DNA of 64,000 nt from Martinezella multihospitum (GTDB lineage Bacteria > Pseudomonadota > Alphaproteobacteria > Rhizobiales > Rhizobiaceae), in contig NZ_FMAG01000008.1 of assembly GCF_900094585.1 (NCBI RefSeq), forward strand, positions 265,159 to 329,158, given 5' to 3'. A model generated the notes under the pieces. That model made no database searches. It was given only the letters and a program-made list of their open reading frames with translations, and was not told the origin of the DNA. The number at the start of each line of letters is the position of its first letter. Within the stretch, counting starts at the first letter, position 1. Of the stretch, positions 60,775 through 64,000 are shown in pieces. The position numbers were made by a program, and so were the translations under genes.

Positions 60775-61233
60775 ATGGAGCTACAATCGCGTCCTCTGTT
60801 TGCTCTTTATCTCGAACTTCATCCTACGATCGATATCGGGCCATGCCCCGCAGGTGCGCGCCGCATTTTTCCCGTGTCGGGCGGCCACTTCGAAGGAGCG
60901 CGTCTCAAGGGCAAGGTCTCACCACTGATCGGGTCGGATCTTCTCGTCACCCGCCAGGACGGAACATTTCAGCAGGATGTGCGGGTTCTGCTCGAGGCTG
61001 ACGATGGCGCCCATATTCTCATGACTTATCGTGGTGTTCGCCACGCGTCGGCAGACGTTTCCGAGCGTTTGGGGCGCGGCGAAACCGTCGACCCTTCGGA
61101 ATATTATCTACGAACGACGCCGTATTTCGAGACCGCCTCGCCCGCATACGCGTGGATCAATGCGATCGTCTGCGTTGGAAAGGGCGGCCGCTTTCCCGGC
61201 GGCGTTAAATACGAGCTCTTTGAGATCCTCTGA
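60775..61233 (+). CDS. DUF3237 family protein
   Basis: 152 aa small beta-barrel-type protein. The pattern is LELHPTIDIGPCPAGARRIF, VSGGHFEGARLKGKVSP, DGTFQQDVRVLLEADDGAHI and YLRTTPYFETASPAYAWINA, matching DUF3237. The family has no established function but is often beside regulators and catabolic genes. The ATG at 60775 follows GGGAGGCCCTC. No downstream partner gene is obvious. Confidence 0.85.
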   Translation: MELQSRPLFALYLELHPTIDIGPCPAGARRIFPVSGGHFEGARLKGKVSPLIGSDLLVTRQDGTFQQDVRVLLEADDGAHILMTYRGVRHASADVSERLGRGETVDPSEYYLRTTPYFETASPAYAWINAIVCVGKGGRFPGGVKYELFEIL

Positions 61234-61298
61234 CAAATAGAAAAAGGTCTGGAGCTAGGTTTCCTCATGAGAATAGGATCTTTTGTTTCAGCGCTGGT

Positions 61299-61466
61299 TT
61301 TGCTGCGGAGACTTCTGGCATGCATGCGATCGCGGTCGCGATGCTGCAGGTTGTAATCACGCTGGGTGCCGTGGCAGCCCTGACGCGCAGGCGCCCGGCG
61401 TGGTGGGGATCTGCAGCTCTGGGTCTTGTGGGGATATGCTCCTATTATGGGCCTGGGTCGCAGGGT
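61299..61466 (+). pseudogene. possible remnant of a DUF4337 membrane protein
   Basis: This frame reads FAAETSGMHAIAVAMLQ, then VVITLGAVAALTRRRPAWWG and SAALGLVGICSYYGPGSQG. It resembles the last 50 residues of DUF4337 proteins: a helix, ITLGAVAALTRRR and a final membrane segment. The frame runs on into antisense of the CorA gene, and no N-terminal two thirds is found upstream, where the DUF3237 gene ends at 61233. It is probably a decayed C-terminal fragment. Confidence 0.4.
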
Positions 61467-61493
61467 AATTCGGCCCCCTCATCATACGCTCCG

Positions 61494-62459
61494 TTAGAAC
61501 CAGCCCTTCACCTTGAACCAAACCAATGGGATGACGGTGCTCAATATGATGATCGCCCAACCATATTGATATCCCCAAGCCCAATCATATTCGGGCATGT
61601 TCTTGAAGTTCATGCCGTAGATACCGGCGACCAGGGTCGGGGGAATGCCGGCGATCGACACGATGGTAAGAACCTTGAATATGTCGTTCTGAGCGATGCC
61701 GATCAGCCCGACGAGAGCGTCCAGCACGAACTGTACCTTATTGGCGAGTTGCTCTTCATAATCCACGAGCGAGTGGATATCTCGGCATAGTCCTGCCAGA
61801 CGCGGCTCAAGATTTTCCGACCATCCCTTGGCTTGCTGTTCTGTATAGGTCACAACGCGTCCGAGGCCCTGCAAACCGTCTCGAATCTGCGAGAGACGAT
61901 CTCCCAGACGCCCCACCTGGCGTAATTGTGCTCGCAACAGCTTGTTGGCGCGGGCTGCGTGATGGCCGCGAGGGTCCTCTGCACGAAACGCGCCCGTTGA
62001 AAGGCCATTGAGCTCTCCTGCCAGGTGCTCAAGGGCATCGGCGACGCGGTCGACAATATCCTCACAGAGCAAGGTGAACACCTCAAGGCTCGATTTCGGC
62101 GCATCCTGTGCGGCAAAGCTGGCTGCGACGGCGTCCACCGCCGGCAATGCCATAAACCGGACGGTGACGAGACGATCCATGGATAAAACGAACCCGATGG
62201 GAGGGGTTGTATCGGCTCCCTCCGGATGTCGGGCCGCCGACGGCGTACTCATGTAGAGCACGCCATGCTGGTTTCTCAGTCGGCTCGACGTTTCGATTTC
62301 ACTGAGAGCGCCCAGGGAAGGGAGGGGTGCGCCAACGACCTCTTCCACCTGCCTGAGCTCGGTAGTGGTGGGACTCAGGAGGTCGATCCATAGAGCGTCT
62401 GCAAACGCTTGTCGTTCGCCCTTTTTATCCTCTTGCGGCACCGGGAAAACACTTAGCAT
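61494..62459 (-). CDS. CorA-family divalent metal transporter
   Basis: 321 aa inner-membrane transporter for magnesium or other divalent cations. The selectivity motif is YGMNF (Gly282-Met283-Asn284), followed by MPEYDWAWGYQYGW and a second membrane segment AIIILSTVIPLVWFKVKGWF. The N-terminal 260 residues are the cytoplasmic alpha/beta domain and long helix (DYEEQLANKVQFVLDALVGL just before the pore helix). The length and motifs are complete. Confidence 0.93.
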   Translation of the reverse strand: MLSVFPVPQEDKKGERQAFADALWIDLLSPTTTELRQVEEVVGAPLPSLGALSEIETSSRLRNQHGVLYMSTPSAARHPEGADTTPPIGFVLSMDRLVTVRFMALPAVDAVAASFAAQDAPKSSLEVFTLLCEDIVDRVADALEHLAGELNGLSTGAFRAEDPRGHHAARANKLLRAQLRQVGRLGDRLSQIRDGLQGLGRVVTYTEQQAKGWSENLEPRLAGLCRDIHSLVDYEEQLANKVQFVLDALVGLIGIAQNDIFKVLTIVSIAGIPPTLVAGIYGMNFKNMPEYDWAWGYQYGWAIIILSTVIPLVWFKVKGWF

Positions 62460-62632
62460 CTCTCGTGGTCACTCCCTGCAGTGTGGCGCGGAGCTCTCGG
62501 CTCGTCCAAGAATGGAACTCGGTCGACCGAACAGCATTTGGCGAGGATGACCGCCGGAAGCAATGACATATTCCGGCGGTCTTCGATTTTGAAGTCTGAC
62601 CACCTTTCAAGAATTGACCGAAACGCGCAAGG

Positions 62633-64000
62633 TCAAAACTCTTCCCAGGATGCGGCTGCCGCTGCGGCTGCGGCTGTACCGGAACCACCGAATGCGCCGG
62701 CGATCCTGGATCGCAGCGCCCGTGCAGGCGAGGCGGCAGGGCTGGATCGCTCCGTCGCGGCAGCTGGCCGCGCATGGCTGCGACCACTTTGCAGATCGAA
62801 TTGTCCGAGCAGCTCATTCAGGGCCGTCACCTCCTTGGCAAGGCTGTAGCTTGCCGCGGTGGATTCCTCGACCATGGCGGCATTCTGCTGTGTTCCCTGA
62901 TCGATGCTGTTGACCGCCGTGCTGATCTCCTGCAGGCCGGTCGCCTGCTCGCGGGCGGCCTCGACGATCGCCCGCACGTTGCGGTCGATGTCTTCGACCT
63001 CCTTGACGATCTGCTGCAGCGAGTGCCCTGTCTTGGTAACGAGATCGACGCCGCTGTCGACCTGCTGTCCGGATGTGGAAATCAGCGCCTTGATCTCCTT
63101 GGCGGCCGTGGCGGAGCGCTGTGCCAACTCACGGACTTCCTGGGCGACGACGGCAAAGCCCTTGCCCGCTTCTCCCGCCCGCGCCGCCTCGACGCCCGCA
63201 TTGAGCGCCAGCAGGTTCGTCTGGAAGGCGATATCGTCGATGACACCGATGATATTGCTGATTTCGCCCGAGGATTTCGAGATTGCCTCCATGGCGGCAA
63301 TCGCTTCCTGCATGACTTCCCCGGATTTTTCGGCGCCGATGCGCGCGCGTCCGACCAGCGAGCTTGCTTCCTCGGCGCGCCGGGTGGAATCCTTGACGGT
63401 CGTGGTGATCTCCTCGAGTGCGGCCGCCGTCTCCTCGACGGAGGCTGCCTGTTGCTCGGTGCGCTTGGAAAGATCATCGGCTGCAGACCGGATCTGGCTG
63501 GCGCCGGCGGCAATGGCCTGACCTCCCTGGCCAACGGAGCGCAGCGTTTCCTCCAGCTTCGCCATCGAGGCATTGAAATCGGCCCTCAGACGGTCGAGGT
63601 GATCAACGAAGGGCTGCTCGATGCGATAGACCAGATTGCCGTTCGAAAGCTCGGCCAGACCGCTTGCCAGGCCATCGACGGCAAATTGCGTGTCCGCCGC
63701 ATCCTTGGCCTTCTGCGCTTCGCGCTCCAGCCTTTCCTTCTCGGAGAGGCTGCGATTGGCGCTCGCCTCCTGTTCCAGTCTTATCCGCTCGATGGCATGG
63801 TCGCGGAAGATGGAGACGGCAGCAGCCATCTGGCCGACTTCGTCCTTGCGGCCAATGCCGGCGATCTGCTCATCGGTCTTGCCGTCCGCAAGCGATACCA
63901 TGCGTGCCCGCAGCCGTTCGATCGGGGCGGCAATCCCGCGCGCCGAGACAAAGGCCGCGATTACGACCGCAGCCGCGAAAAGAACGCCAAGCGCGATCAG
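62633..64000 (-). CDS. methyl-accepting chemotaxis protein (5' part outside window)
   Basis: 455 codons are visible and the frame continues past 64000. The first residues seen form a membrane helix (LIALGVLFAAAVVIAAFVSA), then a HAMP unit (APIERLRARMVSLADG, DEVGQMAAAVSIFRDHA). The signalling hairpin has IDDIAFQTNLLALNAGVEAA followed by RAGEAGKGFAVVAQEVRELA. The C-terminus has a linker with eight Ala in a row ending SWEEF, which resembles the pentapeptide that docks CheR/CheB in enteric receptors. The ligand domain is not in the window, so the stimulus is unknown. Confidence 0.94.
   Translation of the reverse strand: MIALGVLFAAAVVIAAFVSARGIAAPIERLRARMVSLADGKTDEQIAGIGRKDEVGQMAAAVSIFRDHAIERIRLEQEASANRSLSEKERLEREAQKAKDAADTQFAVDGLASGLAELSNGNLVYRIEQPFVDHLDRLRADFNASMAKLEETLRSVGQGGQAIAAGASQIRSAADDLSKRTEQQAASVEETAAALEEITTTVKDSTRRAEEASSLVGRARIGAEKSGEVMQEAIAAMEAISKSSGEISNIIGVIDDIAFQTNLLALNAGVEAARAGEAGKGFAVVAQEVRELAQRSATAAKEIKALISTSGQQVDSGVDLVTKTGHSLQQIVKEVEDIDRNVRAIVEAAREQATGLQEISTAVNSIDQGTQQNAAMVEESTAASYSLAKEVTALNELLGQFDLQSGRSHARPAAATERSSPAASPARALRSRIAGAFGGSGTAAAAAAAASWEEF

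Overview
The window looks like a 64 kb piece of a high-GC genome from the Rhizobiaceae (Rhizobium/Agrobacterium group, Alphaproteobacteria). This rests on the gene families (CsgH-type curli proteins, many ABC importers, TctD/TctE-type regulators, FCD-GntR and TetR regulators) and on a dispersed intergenic mosaic repeat of the kind known in rhizobia. It is an accessory, nutrient-scavenging region. I see no rRNA, tRNA, CRISPR array, transposase or phage gene, and cannot say whether it is chromosome or plasmid.

Region 1 (1-6.9 kb, minus strand) holds an FbpABC/AfuABC-type ABC importer followed by a response regulator, a sensor kinase and a second periplasmic binding protein cut by the window edge. 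Region 2 (7.2-9.7 kb) holds a Cys-type phosphatase, a metallophosphoesterase and a divergent ArsR-type regulator; a near-perfect palindrome in the divergent promoter shares 13 bases with the phosphatase promoter. Region 3 (9.7-20.9 kb, plus strand) is a coherent catabolic cluster: FCD-GntR regulator, arginase-family hydrolase, DUF1185 protein, alpha/beta hydrolase, flavin reductase with an extra C-terminal domain, luciferase-like monooxygenase, aldehyde dehydrogenase, NIPSNAP protein and a PotDBCA-type importer. GntR-type operators stand in front of the regulator gene and the catabolic genes. The substrate is unknown. This is one of the two best candidates for an undescribed system.

Region 4 (21-28 kb) holds unrelated small units: an aldo/keto reductase, an AraC regulator with an MFS exporter, and a TetR regulator with three tandem operators divergent from three oxidoreductase genes.

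Region 5 (28.3-57.5 kb) is a large organosulfur-scavenging island. Its core is a minus-strand operon encoding a peptide-type binding protein, an SfnG/SsuD-like FMNH2 monooxygenase, a DszB-like desulfinase homologue with the Cys/His/Arg-x-Gly-Gly residues in place, and a DszC-like acyl-CoA-dehydrogenase-fold protein: the order of a dszABC operon. Divergent to it is a DppBCDF-type transporter. A second minus-strand operon (45.9-52.2 kb) repeats the pair DszC-like + DszA/NtaA-like twice and adds a DUF3088 thioredoxin-like protein and a nitroreductase; divergent to that is another DszA-like enzyme with an SsuABC-type sulfonate importer. Two further peptide-type binding proteins, a LysR regulator, a DszC-like enzyme and an FAD/NAD(P)-binding protein complete it. 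The inferred logic is import of organosulfur compounds, stepwise oxidation and release of sulfite.

Region 6 (57.7-64 kb) holds a curli-type locus (two curlin-repeat proteins and CsgH, with no secretion channel in view), a LysR regulator with a small coupled ORF, a DUF3237 protein, a possible DUF4337 remnant, a CorA-family transporter and a chemoreceptor cut by the window end. Starts were moved inward where the longest frame ran through a repeat or lacked a ribosome binding site; these choices are stated in the entries.
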